Below, one piece after another: positions 5,466-6,432 of a stretch of DNA of 6,432 nucleotides. The notes under the pieces were generated by a model. It saw only the letters and a list, made by a program, of their open reading frames with translations, did no database searches and had not been told where the DNA came from. A program made the position numbers and the translations under genes. The DNA lies in assembly GCA_945897395.1 (NCBI GenBank), contig CAMDFE010000091.1:1-6432 (forward strand). The letters are read 5' to 3'. The DNA is from Chryseobacterium gleum (lineage in GTDB: Bacteria; Bacteroidota; Bacteroidia; Flavobacteriales_D; Sanyastnellaceae). Position 1 is the first letter of the stretch. The number at the start of each line of letters is the position of its first letter.

Positions 5466-6074
5466 ATGGAAGTCGTTGGTTTAACAGGAAATATTGGAGC
5501 GGGTAAATCTACCGCGGCGAAGGTCTTTGCCGCTCTAGGAATTCCTGTTTTCAATTCCGACGAAGAAGCGAAGAAGGCATACACCATTCCTTCCATTCAA
5601 ATTGAAGTTCAGAATATCCTAAGTTCTTCCGAAGGTTCTATGAAAGGTCCTGAGGAAGGTATTCATATTGACTTTTCAAAAAGCACATGGAAGTCTGAAA
5701 TTGCCGCCGTTATTTTTTCCAATGTTGAAAAAAGACTTCGTCTTGAATCGCTCATTCACAAATTCGTTCAGAAAGAATTCATTAAATGGAAAGCTCGTCA
5801 ACATTCGAAATATGTGATTCGTGAGGCGGCCTTAGCCAACTCCTTCCAACAAGAAAATTGCGATTGGTTAATTGAAGTAATTGCAGATAAAGAAATACGA
5901 AAGAACCGTGTCATTCAGCGAAACGGATTAACTGAGGAAGAATTCAATAAGCGTGATGCTCTTCAACTTCGGAACGAGTCTTACCCTTCAAATAAAATTT
6001 TTACTGTTTCGAACAATTCTAGTGATCAGGTACTTCCGGAAATACTAAAAATTCACGAGCAATTGTCAACCTAA
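5466..6074 (+). CDS. coaE: Dephospho-CoA kinase (202 aa)
   Basis: CoaE phosphorylates the 3'-hydroxyl of the ribose of dephospho-CoA with ATP, the last step of coenzyme A synthesis. The P-loop is GNIGAGKST (8-16) within VGLTGNIGAGKSTAAKVFAALGIPVF, the standard N-terminus. The usual D-x-D after PV is replaced by NSD (30-32), keeping only the second Asp. Other family landmarks are LIHKFV (96-101), VIREAALANSF (117-127, where canonical enzymes have EaPLLFE), IEVIADKEIRKNRVIQRNG (136-154) and the R...Q stretch KRDALQ (162-167). Length is normal. The gene diverges from rpe across 45 bp. The + strand of that gap holds weak TAnnTTTG-like sites (TACATTTC at 5431-5438, TAGCTTGA at 5446-5453) but no exact match. 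Its TAA overlaps the stop of the converging gene by 4 bp, and no terminator hairpin is visible. Confidence 0.93.
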   Translation: MEVVGLTGNIGAGKSTAAKVFAALGIPVFNSDEEAKKAYTIPSIQIEVQNILSSSEGSMKGPEEGIHIDFSKSTWKSEIAAVIFSNVEKRLRLESLIHKFVQKEFIKWKARQHSKYVIREAALANSFQQENCDWLIEVIADKEIRKNRVIQRNGLTEEEFNKRDALQLRNESYPSNKIFTVSNNSSDQVLPEILKIHEQLST

Positions 6075-6432
6075 GGGGTCGCTTCAACAATTTTCACTTC
6101 AACTCCTCTTTTAACAGCACTAGACATTTCAATAAGGAATTCTGTTCTTATTTGATTCAACTCATTACCAACTGGCTTTTGACTGAAAAGCTTTTGAAGA
6201 TCGGCGTATTTCGTTATGTCTACACGGTCCTCCCCAGTGCGAATAAGTTCCCAATTCCAACTTCCCGGATAAATCAATTTATAATCACCGTTGTATTCCG
6301 CCCAATCAATTTCATTCACTTTACTCAAGGGGTAAACTGAATTGAACAATGTCTCTCCGGTTTCAGAATCAACCATGCTAATTCTGTATTTCATTTGCAA
6401 TGAAAACTTTTTGTTCCATTGACGATACTTCA
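6071..6432 (-). CDS. Unidentified protein, possibly 5'-partial (at least 107 aa visible)
   Basis: The minus-strand frame ends at a TAG (6071-6073) and stays open to the right edge. The visible residues before the first in-window starts read KYRQWNKKFSLQ, followed by MKYRISMVDSETGETLF. Possible starts are the ATG at 6392-6394 (107 aa), a TTG at 6398-6400 (109 aa), or a codon just outside the window: bases 6432-6431 read TG on this strand, so one further base could complete a start. The protein is soluble, with no signal peptide or membrane segment. It has an aromatic-rich middle (IDWAEYNGDYKLIYPGSWNWELI) and a charged helical C-terminus. I do not recognise a family. Composition resembles its neighbours, so it is probably a real gene. 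It converges on coaE with a 4-bp overlap. Confidence 0.65.
   Translation of the reverse strand, partial: KYRQWNKKFSLQMKYRISMVDSETGETLFNSVYPLSKVNEIDWAEYNGDYKLIYPGSWNWELIRTGEDRVDITKYADLQKLFSQKPVGNELNQIRTEFLIEMSSAVKRGVEVKIVEATP

Overview
The window is AT-rich and reads as chromosomal DNA of a Bacteroidota bacterium, most likely a Flavobacteriales-type marine or freshwater lineage. The main evidence is three good matches to the Bacteroidota -7 promoter element TAnnTTTG, each just upstream of a gene. Start codons lack clear Shine-Dalgarno sequences and sit in A/T-rich contexts. The gene families (DUF1573 lipoprotein, PRiA4b ORF-3-type protein, DbpA-domain DEAD-box helicase with an S/G/R-rich tail, YajC, CoaE) are also typical of that phylum. 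I see no mobile element, CRISPR array, rRNA or tRNA.

Left part (1-1180, + strand). The 3' end of an unidentified gene is followed after one base by a 181-aa protein that resembles the MksE (MukE-like condensin) family. This overlaps by ATGA with a small secreted protein carrying a CxC motif. A strong intrinsic terminator (about 1148-1180) closes this operon.

Centre (1204-3325, + strand). A TATATTTG promoter element leads into a leader of about 115 nt with several potential hairpins, then a 648-aa CsdA/DeaD-type DEAD-box RNA helicase. The helicase has a DbpA-like RNA-binding domain and a repetitive Ser/Gly/Arg tail ending in a Lys cluster. A symmetrical A-stem-T hairpin at 3298-3325 can terminate transcription from both sides.

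Right part (3341-5432, - strand). Reading leftward from a promoter at 5425-5432 the order is rpe (ribulose-phosphate 3-epimerase), a PRiA4b ORF-3-like acidic-tailed protein, a DUF1573 lipoprotein and yajC. The first three genes are joined by two identical-length 8-nt overlaps (ATGnnTAA), which suggests translational coupling. yajC has its own -7 box in the short gap upstream. For rpe and yajC the longest ORFs start inside or upstream of the -7 box, so I moved both starts downstream; rpe then looks essentially leaderless.

Far right (5466-6432). coaE (dephospho-CoA kinase) diverges from rpe across 45 bp. It converges, with a 4-bp overlap of stop codons, on an unidentified minus-strand gene whose frame stays open to the window edge.

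Overall this is mainly a housekeeping neighbourhood. The least explained items are the structured helicase leader, the leaderless rpe transcript, the coupled rpe/PRiA4b/DUF1573 string and the unidentified small proteins. I found no convincing undescribed multi-gene system.
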